A stretch of DNA of 64,000 nt from CBDFLD01 sp965249005 (GTDB taxonomy: Bacteria; Acidobacteriota; UBA6911). Positions within the stretch are counted from its first letter, which is position 1; each line of letters starts with the position of its first letter. The DNA lies in NCBI GenBank assembly GCA_965249005.1, contig CBDFLD010000022.1, forward strand, positions 1 through 64,000, read 5' to 3'. Below, one piece after another: positions 17,652 to 27,778 of the stretch. The notes under the pieces were generated by a model. That model ran no database searches, was not told where the DNA came from, and saw only the letters and a program-made list of their open reading frames with translations. The translations under genes were made by a program, and so were the position numbers.

Positions 17652-18211
17652 TCAAGGGACGGCTCCACTTGTCGCCGCTGAGTTGGCCCCATTCGGTTGG
17701 AACAACCCTTGAGTTGGTAGATCACGAGGCCCTCGTCGGTTCGTATCAGAAGGTCGCGACAGCCACCGGACCCGGGGTTTATCATCTGCGGCGAGACACT
17801 CCGATGTCTCGGATGGTGTGCCCGGGTTAGCAGCTACAACATGGCGGACCCTCCCGTCGCGGTCGTTGGCTAACCCCACCACACCATCGATCTCTGTGCC
17901 AGCGTTGGCTGCCACAGCCTCCCGCACCATCACATCAGGATCTCGGGCGAGAGAAGCCAAAACAGTAGGCAGAACCCAGAAGCTCTCAGCTGCTCGCGCA
18001 CGAACCCGCGGGTGTGGTGGGGGTCACCCACCAGATGGGCCATCAGGCTGGGAGGTGTCCACTCCCCGCAAGCCACCCGGCTGCGGACGCGAGGATCCGA
18101 ATCCTCAGCCAGACGCTGACGCACCCCCGACCCCAAGTCCGAACTCGTCGCGATCCACGCCCTCAACTCCGGGTCCGGATCCCCCGCCATACCAGTGGCC
18201 CTCGAGGTCAT
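17652..18211 (-). pseudogene. Leucine-rich-variant/HEAT-like repeat protein remnant
   Basis: Two minus-strand frames together encode repeats of about 24 residues such as LARDPDVMVREAVAANAGT, GLANDRDGRVRHVVAANPGT and LAEDSDPRVRSRVACGEWT. These match LRV/HEAT-type repeats. The frame changes near 17940, and neither end has a clear start or stop, so the gene is broken and truncated between the IS3 target gene and the IS30 element. Original function is unknown; such repeats usually mediate protein binding. Confidence 0.55.
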
Positions 18212-18226
18212 CGTGTGCTCGCTCTT

Positions 18227-18248
18227 GGGGTGACCGTAGTAAATGGAC
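18227..18248 (+). repeat. Outer half of a Tn3-family terminal repeat
   Basis: The 22 bases from GGGGTGACCGTAG to GGAC match positions 1-22 of the 41-base Tn3-type terminal repeat at 28402-28442. They directly abut the left end of an IS30 element. Confidence 0.7.
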
Positions 18249-18315
18249 TGTGGCCTCAGAGGGTCAACGCAACACCTAGGTCTGGAAATGCCAGCCGGGA
18301 CGGGTAGGAGGTGTT

Positions 18316-19471
18316 GTGATGGGCCGTCATATGAATACTGTGGAACAGACAGAAATTTGGGACCGGTACGAGGCTGGTCAGACGTTCACGGAAAGCGGCG
18401 TCGGTCGGGCGGCCGTTGAGTACGGTGCGGGACTATTTGGCCCGTCACAGGTTCCGGCGGCCTGCGGGGCCGCCGGCGTGGTCTTCGGCGCGGATGTCGC
18501 TGATGGACCGAGAAGAAATATCTCGGGGGCTGGTAGCAGGCGAGTCGTTACGGTCGATAGCGGGGCGGCTTGACCGCGCACCCTCGACGATCTGTCGTGA
18601 GGTGAACACCAACGGTGGGCGGGACCGGTATCGGGCGGTGGACGCTGAGGATCGAGTCCGTGAACGAGCGAAACGCCCCAAGGTGCCCAAACTCGCCGAG
18701 AATCGGGAGCTTAAGGCCCTGGTCGAGGACAAGTTGGCATGTCGGTGGTCGCCCGAGCAGATATCGGGGTGGCTTCGTACCGAGTACCCGGCCGACCAGT
18801 CGATGTGGGTAAGCCACGAGACGATCTACCGGTCCCTATACGCCAATCATCACGGTGTGTTACGCAAAGAACTGTGGCGATGCCTCCGCACCCGCAGGGC
18901 TGCCCGGACACCACGGAAAGGGCATCGTCGAGGAAGAGGGCAGGGTGTGATCAGGGATCCTGTGTTGATCTCAGCCCGACCCGGTGTAGTCGAAACCCGT
19001 GAGGAGGCTGGGCATTGGGAAGGAGACCTACTGGTGGGGAACCGGGTAACCGCTGTAGCGACCCTGGTGGAACGCAAAACCCGGTACCTGATACTGGCTG
19101 CCCTCCCAGGGAGCCGCACCGCAAAAGCACTGAACACCGCGATAGCCGCCCAGCTCGGGACCCTTCCTGAGGGCCTGAAGCGAACGTTGACGTGGGACCA
19201 AGGCAAGGAGATCGCCGGCCACAAGGCCCTCCGGGAGAAGGCCGGTATCGAAGTCTACCTCTGCGACCCGTACAGTCCCTGGCAGCGCGGAACCAACGAG
19301 AACACCAACGGCCTGCTCCGCCAGTATTACCCCAAGTCAACCAACTTCTACAAGCTCGACCAGAGAGCGTACGACCAGGTAGCAGCAGAACTCAACAACC
19401 GGCCACGCCGGATCCTCGGCTGGCAAACACCCCACCAAGCAATCACAGCCGCAACAAAACAGACATCCTGA
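18316..19471 (+). pseudogene. IS30-family transposase, frameshifted
   Basis: The N-terminus (MGRHMNTVEQTEIWDRYEAG) reads in one frame to about 18390. The rest, beginning near VGRPLSTVRDYLARHRFRRP, reads in another frame to the TGA at 19469-19471. A 1- or 2-base change near CACGGAAAGC breaks the gene. Downstream are the HTH region (ESLRSIAGRLDRAPSTICRE) and the DDE core with WEGDLLVG, TWDQGKE and the Glu in RGTNENTNGLLRQY. The C-terminal frame may still be translated but lacks the first DNA-binding part. Confidence 0.85.
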
Positions 19472-19563
19472 ACACTCCGACGCCCACGACGGTGGTCACC
19501 GAAACGACCCACGACCACAAGAAGCCTCTACGGAGATACTGCGGCGAACAACCCCTCTAAACC

Positions 19564-20994
19564 GGCTCTTCGGATTTTAGTGGGGAGTGACGGTGGCTAG
19601 GAGGTTCCAGTTGGGTTTCCCCGCGTAGAGGAGTGCTCGTATTCGGTAGTTGGAGAAGTTGCGGAATCCGAATGCTGCTCGTTTGATCCGTTTGATGAGG
19701 TTGTTGAGGGCTTCGGTGGGTCCGTTGCTGACTCGGGAGTGGTGCCAGTTGATGATCTGGGTGGACCAGCGGCTGATCGTGCGGCCGAGTTGGTTGATTT
19801 CTGGTGGGCATGATTCGTCTTTGAGGTCGGCGGCGAGGCGATCGGTGTATTCGACTGCGAGGCCCGGAGAGTCGATCTGGTAGATGCCTCGGACGGTTTC
19901 TTTCGCGTGCCAGGCCAGGCGGACTTCACCGTGAGGATCACCGGCGTCCAAGAGGCCTAACAGTCGGGTTTTGCCACGGTGGCTGATTCGTTCGTGGGCG
20001 GCTGTGAGGAGGCGCCGTATCCCATAGAGGGGGTCGCCCTTGCGTCCTCGGTGGCCTAGGGTTTCGTTCTGGACTCTGCGTCGTACCTCGTCGAGACGCT
20101 GGTTCGCTAGGCGGATGACGTGGAACGGGTCGGCTACTTGCCGGGCGTGGGGCAGCACCCTGTCGTAGGCCATCCGATACGACCCTGACATGTCTAACAC
20201 CGCCCAGCGGATCCCCGCCCGCCACTCGTATGGCTGGGCGAGGAACCACCCGGCGGCGCTTTGGGCTGTTCTACCAGGCACTATGTCCAACAGCTGGTGG
20301 CCCCCGACATCAACCACAGAGGTGCACCACTGCTTGATGCGCCACCGTCCCCGACGCAAGAACAGCGTCTCGTCCACTCCCACCGCCTCAACCGACCCGA
20401 ACCGATCAACATCAGCATCGAGGAGTGCTTCGCCCCAACGGGTGATCTCCTTGTTGACCGTATGCCAATCACAACCCAGTTCCTTGGCCACGTCTAGGAC
20501 CGGACGACCGTGCCGGCCGACCTGGATGGTTGCCCACCGGGCAGCCCGCGAAGTCAACAACCCGCGCTCAGGCCCAATCTCGGGGTCTTGCTCAACGAAC
20601 GACCCGACCCCACACCCAGGATCCGGACACGCCCACCGGCGTTTCCGCCACCGCAGCCGCACCGGCCGACCGAACGCCGGGAGGTCCACCAGCACCACAC
20701 TCCGCTCACCCTTGGACCACACCGACCCGCCACAGGCCCCACACACCGGGCGGGGCTTGCGGGAACGGATCACTACCTCCAACGGTGCCATGTCCCCGCC
20801 GTCGTTGATCCCGACCAGATCAACATCGCCCAGGCCTACCAACAGCTCACACATACGCGTAGGATCGCATTCCACAGGGGTCCTCCTGCCTCGGATGTCG
20901 CTTTTCAACACCCGATTATGGAGGACCCCTCGTCACTTCTGGTGGATTCCACCCTCTGGCAGATCTCCTACTCCCCCCTCATTTCCGAAGAGCC
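19564..20994 (-). mobile_element. ISL3-family element, copy 1
   Basis: The 1,431-base element is bounded by the inverted repeats GGCTCTTCGGA and TCCGAAGAGCC, which extend imperfectly to about 24 bases. It has an exact 8-base target duplication TCTAAACC (19556-19563 and 20995-21002). The uninterrupted target is visible in IS30 copy 2 near 36820. Eight bases is the normal ISL3 duplication. Confidence 0.97.
19577..20911 (-). CDS. ISL3-family transposase, copy 1
   Basis: The 444-residue DDE transposase has an N-terminal zinc-ribbon (CGACGGSVWSKGERSVVLVD), an HTH, and the catalytic core (AVGVDETLFLRRG, AVLDMSGSYRMAYDRVLPHA, and a Glu region ending SNGPTEALNNLIKRIKR). It is full length for the family and shows no frameshift. 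It should be able to move its own element and related ends. Confidence 0.95.
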   Translation of the reverse strand: MLKSDIRGRRTPVECDPTRMCELLVGLGDVDLVGINDGGDMAPLEVVIRSRKPRPVCGACGGSVWSKGERSVVLVDLPAFGRPVRLRWRKRRWACPDPGCGVGSFVEQDPEIGPERGLLTSRAARWATIQVGRHGRPVLDVAKELGCDWHTVNKEITRWGEALLDADVDRFGSVEAVGVDETLFLRRGRWRIKQWCTSVVDVGGHQLLDIVPGRTAQSAAGWFLAQPYEWRAGIRWAVLDMSGSYRMAYDRVLPHARQVADPFHVIRLANQRLDEVRRRVQNETLGHRGRKGDPLYGIRRLLTAAHERISHRGKTRLLGLLDAGDPHGEVRLAWHAKETVRGIYQIDSPGLAVEYTDRLAADLKDESCPPEINQLGRTISRWSTQIINWHHSRVSNGPTEALNNLIKRIKRAAFGFRNFSNYRIRALLYAGKPNWNLLATVTPH

Positions 20995-21057
20995 TCTAAA
21001 CCTCATACGGTCGAGGCAACAGGGACTCACACGCCGCTTCACTACCTCAGCTCTAAG

Positions 21058-22824
21058 CCTGAATCCACCGATGGGGTTCCCCGGGGGGCGGTCGGGGGTG
21101 GTGTGGGGGTGGCGGGCTGGTTGGTTTCGGTGGTGTTTAGGCGGGTTGATGATGTGGTAGGGGTAGTTGAACGGGTTGGTTTCGGTGTTGGGGGTCGGGT
21201 GGTAGCTGTTTGGGGCGTGTAGGGGTTAGGGAACCGGACGGTTGGGGGTTTGCGGGAGTGTGGTGGGGGTGGGTCAGCAGAGTTGGGGGAGACCGCGGAG
21301 GTTAGCGAGGGTGGTCAGGTAGGCCTTGGCCCAGGGCCATCGGGCCGCTAGACGCAGGACAGGTTGTCCGCTGTGGTTGACGAGGCGTCCGGGCAGTCGG
21401 AACAGTCGGGTCCGGATGGTACGTCCGCATACCAGGCGGGCGGACGGTTGGGTTTGCCCGAGGATGGCTATCTGCCGGTAGAGGTTGTGGGCCAAGGCGG
21501 CGCAGAGCAGCCAGACGGCGTTCGCGGTGAAGATACCGGATGGTAGATGGGCTAGACCCCCTGAGCCTTTGAGGTCGCGTATGGCGAGTTCACACACCGC
21601 GTGGCTGCGGTGGTACCGGTCCGCTTCGACCAACCGACGGCCATTGTCGGTGTCGGTGTCGGTGTCGGTGTTCTTCTCGGTGTGGGTGTGGATGTCGTGT
21701 TCTCCGGTGTGGTGTCGGTCGGTGTCGGTGGCTGACGCGTCGAGGTTGGTAACGAACGCGTGGTGCCGCCAATTGGGCCAGAACTCTGCTTGGGGTCCGA
21801 CGAGGCGGGTGCGGCGCACTACGAGACGAACCTTGCGCCGCTGTGACCGTTTCTTCGAGTTGATCATCACCAGTTCGGTTTCCGCGACTTGTGCTTCGCC
21901 GCCCTCCGGATAGTCGATAGCCATCCAGGCCTCGTCGTCGATCGCGGCGATCGTAGCTCTGACGTTGGCGTTCAACCGCACCGTGATCGACCAGCCCACC
22001 CTCAGTTGGTCCAAGCCGGCCAGCATGCCGTATGACCAGAACCCAGAATCGGCCCGCACGTTCATCGGGCCTCCGGCGCCGGCCCGCCGAGCGCGGCGTA
22101 TGGTTTCCTTCGCGAAATGCACCACACCCCGCTGTGATCCCCCTCCCCGCAGACGGGCACCGACCACCTCGCCGGTATCGGCCCGGAACGCCAACAGAGG
22201 GTGATAACCCAGTTTGTGGGTGTAACCATAGGCGGCGCCCTCCTTGGCGTTGCCCGACACTTCGCAGATCGTCGAGTCCAAATCGATGGTCACCCCTGCC
22301 TTGGGGGGACCGGCCCCCAGACGCCACGCCCTACCCAGCGCCAGGGTCAACACCTTCACCCGACTGGCGTACATGACCCCAGGTGAACGAACGCAGAAAC
22401 GTTCCCACAGTGGAGGGGGCCATCACCGCATGAGCCAACACCCGCCCGGTCGACCCGGCCCGGAGCAGATCAACATGGTCGATATGGGAACCGCCCACCA
22501 GCATCGACGACACCAAAGTCAGCACCTTCCTACCCGGATTCGCTCCACCCACCCGACCCCCCAAGCGCACCGTCCCATCCACCAAATCTTCCAACCCCAG
22601 CCGATCAACCAACGTCCCCGCCACCAACAAACCCGCGTCGGCTACCAAAGATTCATCGTCGAAAACCACCCCATACCGGTCGATACTCTGCGATACTCCA
22701 CTCACAGGAAGTGCCTCCAGACTCCAGGCCAAAATCGTGTCTTCAACGGTTATTGTCCCAGATCAGAGGCACTTTCCGCGTCTATCCACCCCCCAACCCC
22801 CAACATTCCATCGGTGGATCCAGG
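21058..22824 (-). mobile_element. IS1380-family element
   Basis: The 1,767-base element starts CCTGAATCCACCGATGG and ends with the complement of CCTGGATCCACCGATGG (one mismatch). It has a 5-base target duplication CTAAG (21053-21057 and 22825-22829). It sits in the 3' non-coding part of IS30 copy 1. A miniature relative is at 63114-63300. Confidence 0.95.
21274..22732 (-). pseudogene. IS1380-family transposase, frameshifted
   Basis: The first about 115 residues (from MAWSLEALPVSGVSQSID to VGTFLRSFTWGHVRQ) are in one frame from 22732. The remaining 360 are in another frame ending at 21274 (VTIDLDSTICEVSGNAKEGA, VRADSGFWSYGMLAGLD, HAVCELAIRDLKGSGGLAH). The break is near 22375, after the FTWG segment. 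IS1380 transposases are normally one ORF of about 450-500 residues, so this copy is probably inactive unless the shift is an assembly error. A Thr-Asp repeat (TDTDTDTD) interrupts the core near residue 350. Confidence 0.85.
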
Positions 22825-22871
22825 CTAAGCTACAAGACAGCCATCCGTTGCGTTCACCGATTGAGACCACC

Positions 22872-22893
22872 GTCCATATTCTACGGTTACCCC
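22872..22893 (-). repeat. Outer half of a Tn3-family terminal repeat
   Basis: On the minus strand this reads GGGGTAACCGTAG to GGAC, positions 1-22 of the Tn3-type terminal repeat. It directly abuts the right end of IS30 copy 1 and faces the copy at 18227-18248. Confidence 0.7.
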
Positions 22894-22911
22894 TAACCCG
22901 GGTGATTCTCG

Positions 22912-23580
22912 CTACCAGTCGCTACCCTCGGCGAGTCCGCAACGGTCAACCACCTCCCGCAGCGCCGTGTTATCGACCTGGAGGTCATACGACGCCCGGT
23001 ATGGGTATATCTCAGGGTCACGTCTCCACTCAGTCTCGCCCTCCCATCTCACCCCTTCTGCGGAGTGCTCCAGCCCAACGGCATCACTCGGGGCGGGCAT
23101 CACGTCGGCCTCGACTACTAGCCCGTCCGCACTGATCAGAGACGCAAATACTTCGGCGGTGACGGCTGGTAATAAGTTGAGCGGCTCGGGGTGGATCACA
23201 TCGTCGATCACAAACCCCCACCGATGGCTACGTGCGTATCCCACGCCGTCGTATTTGGCTAGGAGTCCATCGAAGGCGAATTCGAGGTCAGGCGGGTACC
23301 CATTCCCGAGGGTGCACCCGACCTGGAGGGTGGCGTAGAATTGTGGATGCTCACGAGAGTCGAGGACCGCTAGAAGGTGGTCCTCTTCGCTGAAATCCAC
23401 CCAGCCGGACACCGCAACCTCCGCAACGGTAGTCGTGGCCGGCTCCAACACCGCGGGTCCGGGGTCCGGGTCATCCCCCGCTTCCTCCCAACCGGTAGAG
23501 ACACTCAGCCCGACCAGCAGCCCGGCCCCGAACACGACCACCCCACCGACCACGATCCAGAACCGATACGTTGTGGTCAT
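22912..23580 (-). CDS. Single-pass membrane-anchored protein, copy 1 of an inverted pair
   Basis: The 222-residue product has one N-terminal membrane helix (FWIVVGGVVVFGAGLLVGL), a short acidic and Thr-rich linker, and an extracytoplasmic domain with two Cys. No enzyme motif is seen and the family is unknown. A nearly identical gene lies inverted at 41427-42095, and homology extends beyond the gene on both sides. It is divergent from the secreted-protein gene at 23652, so the two may share a regulatory region of about 70 bases. Confidence 0.75.
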   Translation of the reverse strand: MTTTYRFWIVVGGVVVFGAGLLVGLSVSTGWEEAGDDPDPGPAVLEPATTTVAEVAVSGWVDFSEEDHLLAVLDSREHPQFYATLQVGCTLGNGYPPDLEFAFDGLLAKYDGVGYARSHRWGFVIDDVIHPEPLNLLPAVTAEVFASLISADGLVVEADVMPAPSDAVGLEHSAEGVRWEGETEWRRDPEIYPYRASYDLQVDNTALREVVDRCGLAEGSDW

Positions 23581-23651
23581 GGCTACTCCCCTCTAGCCCT
23601 AGCCGGACGGCCGCCCTAGGCCCGTGTCCCTCAGGGCGACTACGGAGGCAA

Positions 23652-24335
23652 GTGTATCGACCAGCGTCGGGGGCAGTGCTGACAGCAGTCGCCATAGTCG
23701 CGGTCCTTGTTGTCTCTCCGGCCATACCAGGTGGAGCGGCAGTACCCTCAGACTACGGACTGCAGCCACCGACTGATGGCAGTATTAAGATGGTAGTGAT
23801 AGGGGACACCGAGACCATGGAGGTTGTTTGGGTGTCGGAGGACACCGAGATAACAACGCCGGGTGGTGAAGTAATCATCCCGAGATGGGTTGGGCAACTA
23901 ACCGCGACGGAGGAAGCCGAAGCCCATGCACTGATCGACGTCTATGTTGGTGATGGAGTGGCTCTAGCGTCGGGTGGTTGGATTTGTACATCAAGACAGC
24001 CCCGACCAAGGATAAGAACCGCTCCCCACTGGGATGTTGCCGGTTACATGTCCCAGAAATGTTCTGGACCTAACGCTGACGAGCATCAGGTGGACCTGCG
24101 GTTGCAACGCTGGGACGAGTACGACGAACTCTGGTGGACCCGTACGAGCGGCACGTCAGAATGGTTCCCGGCGAACGGCAACTGGCGGGGTTACCAGGTG
24201 GGCAAGGAATGCAGCCTCTCCACGACTCGTCATTGGCGCACGACAGGGGAAGGAACCCTACGGTTGACGAACGGGCAGTACAGATATCTTCCAACTTTCG
24301 CTTCGGCTCCCACTACCGGAAGTTGTTCCGCATGA
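23652..24335 (+). CDS. Secreted protein of unknown function
   Basis: GTG 23652 follows GGAGG by four bases and is preferred over the upstream in-frame start at 23571. The 227-residue product begins with a Sec signal peptide (SGAVLTAVAIVAVLVVSPAI, cleavage probable near GGAA). The mature part is rich in Trp and Cys (CTSRQPRP, QKCSGPN, KECSLSTTRHWRTTGEG). I recognise no family. It overlaps the following lipoprotein gene by four bases (ATGA), so the two are co-expressed and probably act at the cell surface together. Confidence 0.75.
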   Translation: MYRPASGAVLTAVAIVAVLVVSPAIPGGAAVPSDYGLQPPTDGSIKMVVIGDTETMEVVWVSEDTEITTPGGEVIIPRWVGQLTATEEAEAHALIDVYVGDGVALASGGWICTSRQPRPRIRTAPHWDVAGYMSQKCSGPNADEHQVDLRLQRWDEYDELWWTRTSGTSEWFPANGNWRGYQVGKECSLSTTRHWRTTGEGTLRLTNGQYRYLPTFASAPTTGSCSA

Positions 24336-24823
24336 CACTCTCAGACTATAGGAGGGGCCGCCGGTTTACCCAGGCGGCACTATCTCTTCTTCTGATCGCC
24401 GGATGCGCCACCCACGACTGGCGTCATCATCCCGCCACCAGAGACCGGCTGGTAACGGAGATCATCGAAACCGAACGGCTACCCTTCACTCTCGCCGACC
24501 TTACCCAGGCGGCTTTGAGATACAGCGGCCTCTGTTCTCGTCTCGACCGGATGAAACGAGAACACGAATATATCAGCTGGCGGGAAGAAACCGCCCCGAA
24601 CCCCTTAGCCTACGCTGAAGTGGTCTACTCCGACCTTGTGCACACGGCCGAATATGTACGAGAACGGCAACGGATCGGCGGATGGGAAGTGTGGGAATAC
24701 GAAGTCGCCACTCATGAGATAGGAGTTCTGCTCGACACCTTCGCCATCGCCTACTACTGGTGTCCGGAGCATGAACTGGCGGTGCGGGCAGCCGTGGGGA
24801 CTGATCAGAGCCGTGTTAGGTAG
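24332..24823 (+). CDS. Lipoprotein of unknown function
   Basis: The 163-residue product starts at ATG 24332 in an ATGA overlap with the secreted protein. It has a lipoprotein signal (FTQAALSLLLIAGC, lipobox LIAGC), placing it at the outer face of the membrane. The mature part is helical, with three Cys and many Arg/Glu pairs (CSRLDRMKREHEY). No family is recognised. Confidence 0.75.
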   Translation: MTLSDYRRGRRFTQAALSLLLIAGCATHDWRHHPATRDRLVTEIIETERLPFTLADLTQAALRYSGLCSRLDRMKREHEYISWREETAPNPLAYAEVVYSDLVHTAEYVRERQRIGGWEVWEYEVATHEIGVLLDTFAIAYYWCPEHELAVRAAVGTDQSRVR

Positions 24824-24893
24824 ACCACCATTTAGGGGCTTAGCTACGAAGCCAGTAACCGCAGATGGCTCCACGGGCCGCCGTGGCAGCAAC

Positions 24894-25192
24894 CTACGCC
24901 ATGGTGGCAGCACGGCTGGTCACGATACGCTGCTGCAGCTCTGTCGACACCTTCGTCAGGTGGGCGGATATCCACTCCTCGGCGTGGGTGGAGTCCCCAG
25001 CCCGAATCGCATCGACGATCACACCGTGCGTTGAGTGATGATGCGGCACCACCCTGAGACCCAACCAATACCTCCCCACGCTGGCCCGTAGCCTCGCAAC
25101 GATGTCAGCAGTCAACGGGCGGTCGGCAATGATGTAGATACGCTCGTACAACTGCTCGGTGAGAACCCGCCGCCGCTCACAGCCAAACGGGT
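24894..25192 (-). pseudogene. GntR/FCD regulator C-terminal fragment
   Basis: The remaining about 100 residues (LTEQLYERIYIIADRPLTAD, then HGVIVDAIRAGDSTHAEEWI and SAHLTKVSTELQQRI) match the end of an FCD ligand-binding domain of GntR-family regulators. The DNA-binding N-terminus is missing because IS3 copy c is inserted at 25196. Not functional. Confidence 0.65.
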
Positions 25193-25282
25193 ACCTGGAG
25201 TTCCCCCCGGTGGCCGGACACTTCCACAAAGAGCGCGCTTGATGTCCGAGAATGGACGCAAGCGTGCTGGGAAGGAGTCCTG

Positions 25283-25579
25283 TTGGGAGGGAAACGACCG
25301 AGAAGGAAATTCTCGGATGAGTTCAAACGAGACGCGGTGGAGATTGTCCGTGCCTCTGGTAAGCCGATACGGCAGGTCGCCAACGAGTTGGGGATCTACG
25401 ACTCGACTTTGGGGAACTGGGTTCGTCAGGACGAGATCAACCGGGGTGAGCGGGAAGGTCTGAGCAGCGATGAGCGGGAACGGCTCCGGGAACTGGAGCG
25501 GGAGAACGCTCGGCTGCGGATGGAGCGTGAACTCTTAAAACGAGCTGTGGCCTTCTGGGTGAGGGAGTCGAACGAGTGA
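25283..25579 (+). CDS. IS3-family transposase OrfA, copy c
   Basis: The 98-residue protein starts at TTG 25283 behind AAGGAG. It has an HTH (FKRDAVEIVRASGKPIRQVA, then IYDSTLGNWVRQDEI) and a coiled coil (RLRELERENARLRMERELLK). It overlaps OrfB as ATGA-like coupling (25576-25579). The gene is intact. Confidence 0.92.
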   Translation: MGGKRPRRKFSDEFKRDAVEIVRASGKPIRQVANELGIYDSTLGNWVRQDEINRGEREGLSSDERERLRELERENARLRMERELLKRAVAFWVRESNE

Positions 25580-26423
25580 CGTTGTATCGCTTTGTCGATG
25601 CTCAGAGGGCCGAAGGGTTCCCGGTCAGGCTCGTCTGTTCTGTGGTGGGGGTATCTGCGTCTGCCTACTACGCGTATAGGAAGCGGCCCCAGGCCAGCCC
25701 GGCCCGGCTGGCTGAGGCTGCCCTGGTGGACGAGATCCGGGCTATCTGGGCAGAGTCGGGTGAGACTTATGGCTCGCCCAGGGTGTGCGCCGAGCTACGC
25801 CGGCGAGGCCGGGTGGTGAACCACAAACGGGTTGAACGGCTGATGAAACGCCACCATATGGCAGGTTTCGTGCCTCGCAAGCGGCGCGTAACGACCACAG
25901 CTGACAGTGCCCATCGGAGGCCTGACCTGCTCAGAGGCGACTTCGGGGCTTCGGCACCGGACGTCGCGTGGGTGGGCGATATCAGCTACATCCGAACCCG
26001 CCATGGGTTCCTCTACCTGGCGTTCGTCCTGGACCTGGCGTCCCGCCGCGTCGTGGGTGTCTCCATGGCCCCACACCTCAAAGCTACGTTGGCGACGGAC
26101 GCGCTCCGCGAAGCGATCGCTACCCGGGGCGGCCAGGTGCGGGGGGTGGTGTTCCACACCGACCGCGGCTCCCAATACACCTCGGCGGCCACCGTCCAGC
26201 TCTGCCAGGTGTATGGCATCCGCCAGTCGGTGGGCCGGACCGGGGTGTGTTGGGACAACGCCGCCGCCGAGTCGTTCCTCGGAACCCTCAAGAAAGAACT
26301 CGTCAACCGCAACGACTACCAGAACCGCCACCAGGCCCGCCTATCAATCCGATGGTGGATCGAAGCCTGGTACAACCCCCGCCGGCTTCACTCCACGATC
26401 GGACAGCAGCCACCTAACGAATG

Positions 26424-27778
26424 GGCCCTGCGCGAAAGTGTGGGTTTTGGCGCTTCTGGGGGCTCGGTGTGTGGTCACGTTACAAGGATTCCTCGGGCTG
26501 CGTAATTGTCGTAGTTGGTGAAGCCGTGGGCGACTCTTCGTAGGACTTGGAGGAGGTTGTTGGTGCCTTCGATGGGTCCGTTGGTTGCTCGTCTGCTGGT
26601 GTGGTAGGCGAGGATCTCTGTTGCCCAGTTGATGATGGTGTCCACGATGTTGTGGTATTCGGGTATCTGTCCGGTGGCGTAGAGGTCGGCGAACCGCCCG
26701 AGGGCTTGGTTGGCCTGGTCGAGGTCTTCGGCTTCGTAGAGCTGGTAGAGCTCTTGGAGAGCGTCCCACGCGGTGCGGAGGCGGGGATGAGCAGCGAACA
26801 GCCGATCGAGGTGGTCCTGGTGGGCTTCGGTGAGGTGATCAGCTCGGCGCAAGAGTGTGAATCTGGCTCGGAACAGGTCCGGTTCGAATGTGGGCGGTCT
26901 TCGGTCGGGATCGCGGCGTTGTATCTCCCGTCGCACCAGGGTGAGGCCTTGGGTGAACCAGCGGACTACGTGGAACCGGTCGAGGACATGGCGAGCGTCG
27001 GGTAGATACTGTGCGATGGCGGCCTGGTATGAGCGGGAACCGTCGCTGACGACTATCTCCACTCCTCGGCACCACCGGGCTCCTTGATCCCTAAAGAACC
27101 TGGCCAGAGACGCTTTCGTACGACCCGGGACAATTGCCAGAATCTTGCCGGTATCGCCGCAAGCCACCACGGTTACATACCGATGCCGGCGCCGTATCGA
27201 TGTTTCGTCCACCAACAACATCCGACACGGCCGGGCACGGCGACGCTTCGCCACCACAGCTGAGTGGGCTCTCACCAGACCCATGATCCGATGCCACCCC
27301 ACACCATGACGACGGGCCACCGCCCTAATCGACATCACCTGGGCGTCCTGAACCAGCCGACGAGCAAACCGACGGGTAAGGCCGGCTTGGAACTGAGCAT
27401 GGTCCTCGAGATGACGCTCCCCACAATTCCCGCACCAGAACCGACGCCGACGCCACACCAGAGTTGTCCTACGGCCGCTCACCTCAAGATCACGAACCCT
27501 CTTCCCTCGCCGGTCCCAAACCCTCACACACTTGAACCCGCAATGGCGGCACCGCGACCACTCCCGGGCCGATTCCACCTCCACCACGAGCCGGTCCACA
27601 GAATCGACCAACACCTCCAACACGCGAACACCCCCCAGGTGCAATCGCACGGACATAAAATCAGACATCGAGGCCTCCTGGATTCGGCGTTTATGGCTTA
27701 TTCACCGATTCCAGCGGGGCCTCAACCCAAATACAAGGACCTCAAACCCACCCCAACCCCACGATTCCGCGCAGCCTC
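26424..27778 (-). mobile_element. ISL3-family element, copy 2
   Basis: The 1,355-base element has imperfect ends (GGCCCTGCGCGAAAGTGTGG and, from the other side, GAGGCTGCGCGGAATCGTGG) and an exact 8-base target duplication AACGAATG (26416-26423 and 27779-27786). It differs clearly from ISL3 copy 1. Confidence 0.95.
26475..27668 (-). CDS. ISL3-family transposase, copy 2
   Basis: The 397-residue DDE transposase has an N-terminal zinc-binding part (CRHCGFKCVRVWDRRGKRVRD, shortened here to CRHCGFKCVR), an HTH around MSIRAVARRHGVGWHRIMG, and the catalytic core (MLLVDETSIRRRHRYVTVVA, IVVSDGSRSYQAAIAQYLPD, SRRATNGPIEGTNNLLQVLR). It is full length and intact. A remnant of a related element is at 50719-50866. 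Confidence 0.94.
   Translation of the reverse strand: MSDFMSVRLHLGGVRVLEVLVDSVDRLVVEVESAREWSRCRHCGFKCVRVWDRRGKRVRDLEVSGRRTTLVWRRRRFWCGNCGERHLEDHAQFQAGLTRRFARRLVQDAQVMSIRAVARRHGVGWHRIMGLVRAHSAVVAKRRRARPCRMLLVDETSIRRRHRYVTVVACGDTGKILAIVPGRTKASLARFFRDQGARWCRGVEIVVSDGSRSYQAAIAQYLPDARHVLDRFHVVRWFTQGLTLVRREIQRRDPDRRPPTFEPDLFRARFTLLRRADHLTEAHQDHLDRLFAAHPRLRTAWDALQELYQLYEAEDLDQANQALGRFADLYATGQIPEYHNIVDTIINWATEILAYHTSRRATNGPIEGTNNLLQVLRRVAHGFTNYDNYAARGILVT

Larger units (their letters stand above)
18249..22871 (+). mobile_element. IS30-family element, copy 1, with two nested insertions
   Basis: The left end TGTGGCCTCAGAGGGTCAAC and the right end (complement GGTGGTCTCAATCGGTGAAC) are like classical IS30 ends. 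Inside are an ISL3 element (19564-20994) and an IS1380 element (21058-22824), each with perfect target duplications. The IS30 itself would be about 1.4 kb without them. Both ends abut outer halves of Tn3-type terminal repeats. Confidence 0.9.

Noticed and set aside
21640..21720. GTCGGTGTCGGTGTCGG repeats as a possible CRISPR or minisatellite
   Set aside because: They encode the Thr-Asp repeat inside the IS1380 transposase; there are no spacers and no cas genes.
18227..22893. The 22-base flanks as part of the IS30 inverted repeat
   Set aside because: IS30 copy 2 lacks them and is followed by the inner half of a Tn3 repeat, and the IS30 ends as defined align with classical IS30 ends. I keep them as target sequence, with some doubt.
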